This document shows, piece after piece, positions 18,210 through 25,433 of a stretch of DNA of 64,000 nt. The stretch comes from Pseudotamlana agarivorans. GTDB taxonomy: Bacteria > Bacteroidota > Bacteroidia > Flavobacteriales > Flavobacteriaceae. Location of the stretch: positions 1 to 64,000 of the forward strand of contig NZ_JAHKPD010000012.1 of assembly GCF_018860245.1 (NCBI RefSeq), written 5' to 3'. Numbering within the stretch: position 1 is the stretch's first letter; every line of letters starts with the position of its first letter. A program made the translations under genes and the position numbers. The notes below the pieces were generated by a model. It did no database searches. It saw only the letters and a list, made by a program, of their open reading frames with translations, and was not told the origin of the DNA.

Positions 18210-18998
18210 ATGTTAAAATCCAGCACGTCCATTAGAGAAATTTCTAAAGCGCCACTTGATTTTATAGAATTGAACTTGGATGGTAAAAGATTAAAAGCGG
18301 TTAATCCAGCAATTAAATCATGTTTGAATTTAGAAATTCTTTCACTTCAAAATAATAAAATAGCGTCTTTACCCGAGTGGATTGGTGCTTTACCAAATTT
18401 AAAAGAATTATATCTTAACGGCAATGAGTTAACAGTATTACCGGAAGCCATTGGGGCGCTTAGTAATCTAAAAATTCTTAGTATGGGTGGAAACCCCATT
18501 ACAAAGTTGCCCGATACTATAGGGAATTTAGAAAACTTAGTGCAACTTAAAGTAGATGATGGGCAATTAGCAACCATTCCTAATGCAATGGTAAACCTGG
18601 TACACTTAAAATCCTTGGATTTGTTTAGAAACCCAATACGCTCTTTTTTAGAGGATGTTTCTAGTTTAACTAAGCTTACTTCACTTAATGTATCGCAAAC
18701 CCAGCTTAAAGTATTTCCTGAAAGTATCTGCGCATTAGAATCTTTAGAGGAATTAGCGATAAGCTCTCAGGGAATAACTTCAATTCCTGAGGCTATTAAG
18801 AATTTGAGTCATTTATCACGACTCGTATTATCTGGCAGTCCTATAGTAAGTTTTCCAGAGGGATTTACTAAGCTTACAAAGCTTCAGGAACTTAGTATAT
18901 ACGCGACAAAAATACCCGTTGAAACTGCTAAGGCGCTTTTTAATGAAATGCCAAATCTCACGAGGCTTGAGCACCCAGACTGCTACCTTTCACGTTAA
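18210..18998 (+). CDS. Leucine-rich repeat protein
   Basis: 262 residues made of about ten leucine-rich repeats of 22-23 residues (LxxLxxLxLxxNxLxxLPxxIG) without signal peptide or membrane segment, so probably cytoplasmic and used for protein binding. There is no kinase, ROCO or other effector domain. It stands alone between the EnvC-like gene and the convergent thioesterase gene. Function unknown. Confidence 0.85.
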   Translation: MLKSSTSIREISKAPLDFIELNLDGKRLKAVNPAIKSCLNLEILSLQNNKIASLPEWIGALPNLKELYLNGNELTVLPEAIGALSNLKILSMGGNPITKLPDTIGNLENLVQLKVDDGQLATIPNAMVNLVHLKSLDLFRNPIRSFLEDVSSLTKLTSLNVSQTQLKVFPESICALESLEELAISSQGITSIPEAIKNLSHLSRLVLSGSPIVSFPEGFTKLTKLQELSIYATKIPVETAKALFNEMPNLTRLEHPDCYLSR

Positions 18999-19034
18999 GT
19001 GATTCGGTTTTTTACTTCGTAAATTTTATGGTTT

Positions 19035-19544
19035 TTACTCAAAAAGTGCTTTTAATTCGGTAGCATCTTGAGGTTTCATTTTTCCTGCTAAAAGTAAACT
19101 GAGTTGTTTACGGCGTAAAGCGGCAGCAAAACGTTCTTTTTCTAAGTCGGTTTCAGGAAGTAATTCTGGAACAGCTACGGGACGTCCGGTTTCATCAACA
19201 GCTACAAAAGTGTAAATGGCTTCGTTAGCCTTGGTGCGCGCACCCGATTCGCGGTCTTCAATCCATACATCAATAAACACTTCCATTGAGGTTCTAAAAG
19301 CCCGAGATACTTTAGCTTCAACAGTAACCACACTACCTAGTGGTACGGCACTATTAAAAGCAACATGGTTCACAGAGGCCGTTACGACAATACGACGACT
19401 ATGGCGTCTTGCAGAAATTGCGGCGGCGCGATCCATTCTAGCCAATAATTCGCCTCCAAAAAGGTTATTTAAAGGGTTCGTTTCGCTTGGTAAAACCAAG
19501 TCGGTCATTATCGTTCTAGATTCTTGAGGTGCTTTAGCGTTCAT
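19035..19544 (-). CDS. Acyl-CoA thioesterase, hotdog fold (YciA/BFIT-like)
   Basis: 169 residues with one hotdog domain: NPLNNLFGGELLARMDRAAA is the family motif with the catalytic acidic residue, followed by VTASVNHVAF. It hydrolyses acyl-CoA to free acid and CoA in the cytoplasm. The start at 19544 (MNAKAPQESRTIM) is preferred to an in-frame TTG at 19565 because a TACCTTTG -7 box covers that upstream codon. Confidence 0.9.
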   Translation of the reverse strand: MNAKAPQESRTIMTDLVLPSETNPLNNLFGGELLARMDRAAAISARRHSRRIVVTASVNHVAFNSAVPLGSVVTVEAKVSRAFRTSMEVFIDVWIEDRESGARTKANEAIYTFVAVDETGRPVAVPELLPETDLEKERFAAALRRKQLSLLLAGKMKPQDATELKALFE

Positions 19545-19562
19545 TATCAAAATATTAAAACG

Positions 19563-19570
19563 CAAAGGTA
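19563..19570 (-). promoter_or_regulatory. Candidate -7 box of the thioesterase gene
   Basis: TACCTTTG on the minus strand fits TAnnTTTG, about 18 bases before the chosen ATG. No clear -33 TTG is seen at the proper distance. Confidence 0.45.
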
Positions 19571-19819
19571 CTGCGATTTATGAGATTTTTCATCACCTAT
19601 TAAAGGGCTCTTTTACTTTTACCAATTATTGATGATTCGATTTAACTTCTTTAGGGTTAAGTGAAGGTATCGTTAATTTTTTCGATGAAAATGAAGTAAA
19701 TGCATGAAAAAATTATCTATTTAATTTTCTTACTAAAGTAAATTGAGTGTACATCAAAATAATCAACCTATAGAAAAAGGATGATTATTAAATTATATAA
19801 AGGGATACGGGGCAGGGAA

Positions 19820-20755
19820 TTAATCCAATTGTTGAACTAACATCCAAGCATTAGAATTGTGCGATTTTTTAATGTCGCGCAGTGCTTTTGAAGCTTCTAA
19901 ACGGTCTTCGTAACTGGCATAAACCACTTGATGTAAACCGTATTTGTTCACGCCAATTTTTCTAGCTTTAAAACCATCGGCTCTTAGCTCTTTAATAATT
20001 TTATCACAATTTTCTTCAACGCGAAAAGCGCCAGCAATAATGTGATAGTTTCCAGTTTGTTTCGTGACGTTTAGTGTAACTGCTGGAAGCGGATTAAGAT
20101 TAAAAGTAGCCTGTTGAATTTTAGTGTCTAGCTGTTTGGTAGCTTCTTCTTGTGCCAGTTGATTTTGTGTTTCAACTTGATTCACGTAAAATTTAGAAGC
20201 TCCAAATCCGCCTAAAGTCAAGGCGATTAAAGCTACAGCGGCATATTTTAAATAAGATTTAGCTTCACGCTTTTCTGGAGTAATAGCGATAGGAACTACT
20301 TTTTCAATTTTTTGAACGTCTTTCTTGTAAACTTCGCGAGCGACTTCGTTTGAAGAAAACTGAGATAAACCAAAAGCATCGGTTAAGTAATTCAAGTGAT
20401 AGGTTGGTTCGAATAAAATTTTACCTTCATTATTAAGAACAATGTCACCAATGTTTTTAAAAGTTAAGGTTTCACCTTCTGTTAAATAAGATTTAATTAG
20501 TCGAACGCGCTTTGCTATTTTTTTGTTTGCAACTTCAAAAGGGATTTTTTCTACATCGGCAATATAATGTGCTAGTAAACCATCATTTTGCTGAATTTGC
20601 TCGTTAAAAGATAATACTTTTTTTGGAGCATGAAAGGTATTTGTATCCGCATTAATAGTTGCCGATACAGATTTTGTTAAAAAAGCACCAAATTCAGGAA
20701 TGGTAACGCACTCATATCTATAGAGTAAATCGCTTATGTATGTTTCTAGTTGCAT
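19820..20755 (-). CDS. HU-like domain plus SPOR domain membrane protein
   Basis: 311 residues. The N-terminal part (about 1-130) matches the bacterial HU-CCDC81 type (YISDLLYRYECVTIPEFGAF, then FKNIGDIVLNNEGKI); a membrane helix follows near 168-190, then a linker and a C-terminal SPOR domain (about 232-310, YHIIAGAFRVEENCDKI). SPOR domains bind denuded peptidoglycan in the periplasm, so this protein should span the inner membrane with the HU-like part in the cytoplasm. It is common in Bacteroidota; its job is not established. Confidence 0.85.
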   Translation of the reverse strand: MQLETYISDLLYRYECVTIPEFGAFLTKSVSATINADTNTFHAPKKVLSFNEQIQQNDGLLAHYIADVEKIPFEVANKKIAKRVRLIKSYLTEGETLTFKNIGDIVLNNEGKILFEPTYHLNYLTDAFGLSQFSSNEVAREVYKKDVQKIEKVVPIAITPEKREAKSYLKYAAVALIALTLGGFGASKFYVNQVETQNQLAQEEATKQLDTKIQQATFNLNPLPAVTLNVTKQTGNYHIIAGAFRVEENCDKIIKELRADGFKARKIGVNKYGLHQVVYASYEDRLEASKALRDIKKSHNSNAWMLVQQLD

Positions 20756-20858
20756 ATTTCAAAGTTATAAAATTATAGGTTTAGATGAAATTTAGGCTTA
20801 ACTATTTATTAACAGAATGAAAATTATTTTATTTTAGATTAAAAATCAAACAGATAGC

Positions 20859-21962
20859 ATGACAGAAAACGATTTGCTTTATGCGCTTGCCTTGCAACAT
20901 GTACCTAATATTGGTGATATTACTGCTAAAAAACTCATTGCACACTGTGGTTCTGCGGAAGGTGTTATAAAAGAAAAAAAGCAAAATCTACTTAAAATTG
21001 ATGGTGTTGGTCAGGTTATTCTGGCTGAATTACACAAATCACATCATTTAAAGGATGCTGAACAGGAAATTGAATTCATTAAATCGAATAACATTAAAGT
21101 ATCCTACTTTGAAGCTGAAGATTATCCTGAAAAACTAAAACACTGTATTGATGGGCCTATTTTATTATTCCAATCGGGACATATTAATTTAAAACAGCAA
21201 CCTATTATTAGCATAGTAGGAACTCGAAAAATTACCACAAATGGTATTGCTTTTTGCGAAGATTTAATAGAGCAGCTGGCGGTTTATAACCCTATTATTG
21301 TTTCTGGTTTTGCTTATGGCACCGATATTACTGCACACAAAGCAGCCATGAAACACGATTTACAAACAGTGGCCTGTCTGGCTCATGGTTTAAATCAAAT
21401 TTATCCTAAAGTCCATAAAAAGTATATGGTGGATATGGAAAAAAATGGTGGCTTCCTCTCCGATTTTTGGAGTAATGATAATTTTGACAGGAATAACTTT
21501 TTGAAACGTAACCGTGTTATCGCTGGATTGAGTTCGGCTACCATAGTTATTGAGTCTGCTGAAAAAGGCGGAAGTCTTGTTACTGCCGATATTGCTAATT
21601 CCTATAATCGTGATGTTTTTGCCGTGCCTGGAAGAATTGGCGATAGTCAAAGTTTAGGTTGTAATAATTTGATTAAGCATCAAAAAGCACACATGTTAAC
21701 TACACCTTTAGATGTGCCATATATTTTAAATTGGGAGCTTGAAGGTGTAAGTAAACCTGTTGTTCAAAAGCAACTTTTTGTTGAATTGGATGCTTCCGAA
21801 AAATTAATATTTAATTATTTGAAAGATATTGAAAAACAGCAATTGGATAGCATTGCTATGAATTGTGAGTTACCTATTTTCAAAGTAGCCAGTTTGTTAT
21901 TGTCTATGGAGCTTAAAGGTGTTGTTAGGCCTTTGCCAGGTAAATTGTTCGAGGTTATTTAA
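20859..21962 (+). CDS. dprA: DNA-processing protein DprA
   Basis: 367 residues: N-terminal helix-hairpin-helix region, central Rossmann-like DprA/Smf domain with SGFAYGTDITAHKAA, GGSLVTADIA and VFAVPGRIGD, and a C-terminal winged-helix-like segment. It loads RecA on incoming single-stranded DNA during natural transformation. A REP-like palindrome begins on its stop codon. Confidence 0.95.
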   Translation: MTENDLLYALALQHVPNIGDITAKKLIAHCGSAEGVIKEKKQNLLKIDGVGQVILAELHKSHHLKDAEQEIEFIKSNNIKVSYFEAEDYPEKLKHCIDGPILLFQSGHINLKQQPIISIVGTRKITTNGIAFCEDLIEQLAVYNPIIVSGFAYGTDITAHKAAMKHDLQTVACLAHGLNQIYPKVHKKYMVDMEKNGGFLSDFWSNDNFDRNNFLKRNRVIAGLSSATIVIESAEKGGSLVTADIANSYNRDVFAVPGRIGDSQSLGCNNLIKHQKAHMLTTPLDVPYILNWELEGVSKPVVQKQLFVELDASEKLIFNYLKDIEKQQLDSIAMNCELPIFKVASLLLSMELKGVVRPLPGKLFEVI

Positions 21963-21987
21963 TTCCTGCGAAAGCAGGAATCTCATC
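21962..21987. repeat. REP-like palindrome, copy 2
   Basis: ATTCCTGC-GAAA-GCAGGAAT followed by CTCATC, starting on the dprA stop. It is inverted relative to copy 3 at 22138-22163; together they bracket about 155 bases between the convergent dprA and trpS genes. Confidence 0.75.
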
Positions 21988-22007
21988 AATAGAAGTTGTA
22001 ATAATTT

Positions 22008-22038
22008 CGTCATGCTGAACTTGATTCAGCATCTCATC
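22008..22038. repeat. REP-like palindrome of a second family (CGTCATGCTGAAC type)
   Basis: CGTCATGCTGAACTTGATTC then AGCATCTCATC; the palindrome ATGCTGAA..TTCAGCAT spans 22012-22032. A close relative (CGTCATTCTGAACTTGTTTC..) is found at 60616-60646. Confidence 0.7.
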
Positions 22039-22137
22039 ACTACTATAGACTAGTCTGCAGATATTCAAATAGAAGTTATTCAAAATTACCTATAATACTT
22101 TTAATTTTCACAAAGTTAAAAGTGTCTTTGTTTTAAT

Positions 22138-22163
22138 CATGAGATTCCTGCCTTCGCAGGAAT
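22138..22163. repeat. REP-like palindrome, copy 3 (inverted)
   Basis: TGAGATTCCTGC-CTTC-GCAGGAAT, the reverse complement of copy 2 in arms and CTCA tail, just before the trpS stop codon. It may serve as the transcription-end hairpin for trpS. Confidence 0.72.
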
Positions 22164-22166
22164 TTG

Positions 22167-23135
22167 TTAAAAACCTACTTTAGCACGCACTCTAGCTAAA
22201 ACTTTATTTGCTACAGTTTGTGCTTTTTTGGCACCAATAGCTAAAGCTTTATCAATTTCTTCTAAATTGTTCATGTAGTAGGTGTAACGTTCACGTTGAG
22301 TTGCAAATTTTTCAACAATTAATTCAAATAGCGCTTGTTTGGCGTGACCATAACCATAATTACCATTTTCATAATTGGCTTTCATAGTTTCTATTTGAGC
22401 ATCATCTGCTAATAATTTATATATCGCAAAACAGTTGCAAGTACTCCAATCTTTAGGGTCTTCAAGAGCAGTGCTATCTGTTTGAATACCCATTATTTGC
22501 TTTCGTAATTTTTTATCGGTTAAAAAGATGTTTATGGTGTTGTTTCTACTTTTACTCATCTTTTCACCGTCAACACCGGGAATAAGCATGGTGTTTTCTT
22601 GAATTTTCCCTTCAGGTAACACAAATACTTCACCCATTTTTGCATGAAAACGAGAGGCCACATCACGGGTCATTTCAATGTGTTGCAATTGGTCTTTTCC
22701 AACAGGAATAATATTGGCATCATACAACAAAATATCTGCAGCCATGAGCATAGGGTAGGTAAAAAGCCCTGAGTTTACGTCTTCTAAACGATCGGCTTTA
22801 TCTTTAAAACTATGTGCTAATGTTAAACGTTGGTATGGGAAGAAGCAACTTAGATACCAAGAAAGCTCGGTGGTTTGTGGTACATCACTTTGTCTATAAA
22901 ATACTGTTTTTTCAATATCTAATCCAAAAGCTAACCAAGTTGCAGCTACAGCATAAGTGTTTTCTCTTAAAATATCTGCATCTTTAATTTGAGTTAAGGT
23001 GTGCAGGTTTGCTATAAATAAAAACGATTCATTTTTAGGGTCGTTCGCCATTTTGATTGCTGGCATAAGCGCGCCTAAAATGTTTCCTAAATGTGGAACT
23101 CCTGTACTCTGAATGCCTGTAAGTATTCTTGCCAT
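22167..23135 (-). CDS. trpS: Tryptophan--tRNA ligase
   Basis: 322 residues, class I aminoacyl-tRNA synthetase. The HIGH-type motif is PHLGN near residue 14, the tryptophan-specific ADILLYDANIIPVGKDQLQHIE is present, and KMSKS occurs in GEKMSKSRN. Charges tRNA-Trp in the cytoplasm. A TAAATTTG box lies 18 bases upstream on the minus strand. Confidence 0.97.
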   Translation of the reverse strand: MARILTGIQSTGVPHLGNILGALMPAIKMANDPKNESFLFIANLHTLTQIKDADILRENTYAVAATWLAFGLDIEKTVFYRQSDVPQTTELSWYLSCFFPYQRLTLAHSFKDKADRLEDVNSGLFTYPMLMAADILLYDANIIPVGKDQLQHIEMTRDVASRFHAKMGEVFVLPEGKIQENTMLIPGVDGEKMSKSRNNTINIFLTDKKLRKQIMGIQTDSTALEDPKDWSTCNCFAIYKLLADDAQIETMKANYENGNYGYGHAKQALFELIVEKFATQRERYTYYMNNLEEIDKALAIGAKKAQTVANKVLARVRAKVGF

Positions 23136-23152
23136 AATTTTATTGTAAGGCG

Positions 23153-23160
23153 CAAATTTA
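23153..23160 (-). promoter_or_regulatory. Candidate -7 box of trpS
   Basis: TAAATTTG on the minus strand fits TAnnTTTG, followed by GCGCC and a short leader to the trpS ATG. The -33 element is not clear. Confidence 0.5.
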
Positions 23161-23177
23161 AAGATAAGTTACCCAAT

Positions 23178-23203
23178 AAAAAAAGTGGCAGGTGCCACTT
23201 TTT
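23178..23203 (-). terminator. Intrinsic terminator between the GlsB-like gene and trpS
   Basis: AAAAAGTGGC-AGGT-GCCACTTTTT is a perfect 10-bp stem with a run of T on both strands; read on the minus strand it follows the GlsB-like stop codon and ends that transcript. Confidence 0.85.
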
Positions 23204-23222
23204 AAAATAAGGTATAAATAGT

Positions 23223-23465
23223 TTACTTTTTAAATAAGCCAGCAATAAATAATATAGCCGAAGCTCCAATGGCACCAGTTAAAATATCGCCAATAAAACC
23301 TTCAATAAATGAAATACCTAGTGTGGCAAATAACCAGTTTCCAACAATACCACCAATAATACCGATAATAATGTTTATTAGTAGTCCAAATCCACCACCT
23401 TTCATAAGGTTTCCAGCTAACCAGCCAGCAATAGCACCAATTAAAAGCGCATACAGTAATCCCAT
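23223..23465 (-). CDS. GlsB/YeaQ/YmgE family membrane protein
   Basis: 80 residues with three hydrophobic segments and the glycine-rich patterns GAIAGWLAGNLMKGGGFG and IIGIIGGIVGNWLF, which define the transglycosylase-associated (GlsB/YeaQ/YmgE) family. These small inner-membrane proteins are stress-linked; their molecular function is unknown. It is a single gene with its own terminator. Confidence 0.92.
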   Translation of the reverse strand: MGLLYALLIGAIAGWLAGNLMKGGGFGLLINIIIGIIGGIVGNWLFATLGISFIEGFIGDILTGAIGASAILFIAGLFKK

Positions 23466-23516
23466 AATTTATATTATTATAGTTAGTAAGTTTTAAAGAT
23501 AATCAAATTATAATAG

Positions 23517-23524
23517 TATTTTTG
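23517..23524 (+). promoter_or_regulatory. Candidate -7 box of the acyltransferase gene
   Basis: TATTTTTG fits TAnnTTTG and ends 6 bases before the ATG at 23531, implying a very short or absent leader. It covers the alternative TTG start at 23522. Confidence 0.45.
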
Positions 23525-23530
23525 AGTGGT

Positions 23531-24313
23531 ATGAAAATTCTTAAATGTTTATTTTGGATCCTCTACCGGGTATATTTCTACATCTTGGTGTGCTTGCCAA
23601 TTTTGGTTATGTTTCCAATTTTAGTAGTATCTATATTAAAGGAATCTTGGTATCCTTTCTTTTTTAGGTTAGCGCGTATCTGGTCAAAATTTATTTTAAT
23701 AGGTATGGGATTTGCTTATAAAATAAAGCGTGATCAAAAACCAGAAAAGGGCAAAAGTTATATGTTTGTTGCTAACCATACATCGATGGCCGATATCATG
23801 CTCATGCTGGTTTCGGTAAAAAGCCCTTTTGTATTTGTAGGAAAGGCTGAGTTGGCTAAAATTCCGCTTTTCGGCTTTTTTTATAAGCGTACTTGTATTT
23901 TAGTTGATCGTAGTTCGGCAAAAAGTAGACATGCTGTTTTTTTAAGAGCACAGAAGCGGCTTAAATCGGGATTAAGTATTTGTATTTTTCCAGAAGGCGG
24001 TGTTCCCGAGGAGCATATTGAATTAGATACTTTTAAGGATGGCGCCTTTAGATTGGCCATAAACCATCAAATACCAATTGTACCCATAACATTTGGTGAC
24101 AATAAAAAGCGTTTATCATATACATTTTTTAGCGGTGGCCCTGGTCGTATGCGTGTTAAGATTCATAAGTTCATTCCAACGGCTGGTTTAACCATTGAAG
24201 ACACGAAAGTCTTGAACGCACAGACGCGAGAGGTTATTTCAAATCAGTTACAACTTTTTAATCCCAATTCTAAAGTTAGTCAGGTAGTTTTCGACTCCGC
24301 CACTTTAGACTAG
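23531..24313 (+). CDS. plsC: 1-acyl-sn-glycerol-3-phosphate acyltransferase
   Basis: 260 residues: an N-terminal membrane region (about 5-35) and a PlsC domain with the acceptor motif NHTSMAD (HxxxxD) and the substrate motif FPEGG. It adds the second acyl chain to lysophosphatidic acid in phospholipid synthesis at the inner membrane. The ATG at 23531 is preferred to the in-frame TTG at 23522, which lies in the promoter box. Another lipid acyltransferase of the same superfamily is possible. Confidence 0.88.
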   Translation: MKILKCLFWILYRVYFYILVCLPILVMFPILVVSILKESWYPFFFRLARIWSKFILIGMGFAYKIKRDQKPEKGKSYMFVANHTSMADIMLMLVSVKSPFVFVGKAELAKIPLFGFFYKRTCILVDRSSAKSRHAVFLRAQKRLKSGLSICIFPEGGVPEEHIELDTFKDGAFRLAINHQIPIVPITFGDNKKRLSYTFFSGGPGRMRVKIHKFIPTAGLTIEDTKVLNAQTREVISNQLQLFNPNSKVSQVVFDSATLD

Positions 24314-24328
24314 CAACCTTGATTTTGC

Positions 24329-25222
24329 TTATTGATTAACTTCCTTCCAGAGTTGTCTTGTAAAATCTACATCTTTTTTAATTCTTCTAAAGACTTCTTT
24401 ATTTTCAATGGTTGGTTTACCACCACTTTCTGCACCTCCTAAATCGTATTCGGTATGTATTGAAATAGGCACGTTAATTTTGTATGCTTTCAACAAAGTA
24501 AAATATTTTTTAAAATCGATCATGCCTTCACCTAAAGGCGTGTATTCAAAATGCCATTGGCCATTTTTCTTAGCCCAGATATAATCTTTAATGACTATTG
24601 TGTTTATATGCGGCTTGATAAGTTTAAGGCCAATTTCCCAATTGGTACCCCCTTCAATACTGGCGTGTGCAATATCATATTGGCTTCCAATGAATTTTGG
24701 TGATAAGCCCTCGAGGCCTTGTTGTAAATCCCAAATAGCAGAGCCATAAAATTCACCAGGAAGATTAATGTAACTGGCACTTATCCCGAATTTTTTATTT
24801 AGTTTTTCTAAGGAGTTAAAATATGTTTTAGCTTTTTCAACCACCTGTAAAACGCCTTCTTCTTTGGTATATGTGAGTAAATCGGGTCTGTAAAACTTGT
24901 AACCTAAATGGCTAGCCACTTCCAGAATTTTTAAATGGTCTGGGTTATTGGCATCTTTCACACTGGAACAAATCATATTTGGTTCTAGGTTGAAAGCTTT
25001 CATGGCTTCGGTAACCCGAGGAAGATCGTCTTGAACGCGTTCCGGTAAAACATGTCCGCCCGGTCTTAGGGTTAAATCAATACCGTTGAATCCCATTTCT
25101 GCAACAGCTTCACTCATACTGTTATAGTCTAAAAACTTTAAATGCTTCGAAAAAATAGATAGATTTAAATCTTTATGGCTGTTTGTATGGTTGTTTGCTA
25201 ATGGAGATTTTGAATCCGTCAT
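24329..25222 (-). CDS. Sugar phosphate isomerase/epimerase family protein
   Basis: 297 residues of the xylose-isomerase-like TIM-barrel family (AP endonuclease 2 superfamily). Visible landmarks: MGFNGIDLTLRPGGHVLPE near the N-terminus, a metal-site pattern in YDIAHASIEGG and in the ISIHTEYDLGG segment near the C-terminus. No signal peptide is evident. Substrate unknown; such enzymes isomerise or oxidise small sugars and inositols. Confidence 0.82.
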   Translation of the reverse strand: MTDSKSPLANNHTNSHKDLNLSIFSKHLKFLDYNSMSEAVAEMGFNGIDLTLRPGGHVLPERVQDDLPRVTEAMKAFNLEPNMICSSVKDANNPDHLKILEVASHLGYKFYRPDLLTYTKEEGVLQVVEKAKTYFNSLEKLNKKFGISASYINLPGEFYGSAIWDLQQGLEGLSPKFIGSQYDIAHASIEGGTNWEIGLKLIKPHINTIVIKDYIWAKKNGQWHFEYTPLGEGMIDFKKYFTLLKAYKINVPISIHTEYDLGGAESGGKPTIENKEVFRRIKKDVDFTRQLWKEVNQ

Positions 25223-25433
25223 ATGATGCTGTTTTATGGTGTTTTAATTAGAAAGCTGTCATTTGATAGCAATGACTTTTGCTTCTTAAAGATATAAAAA
25301 GGATATCACAATACTGTAGTTGGTTGATGGTTGTTAGTTGATGGTTTTTGGTGCTTACTCTTACGTTAGGTTTTCTTGACACTGATTTTCACTGGTTTTT
25401 ACGCATTTTATCTTTGCGTATTGGTTAACAGAT

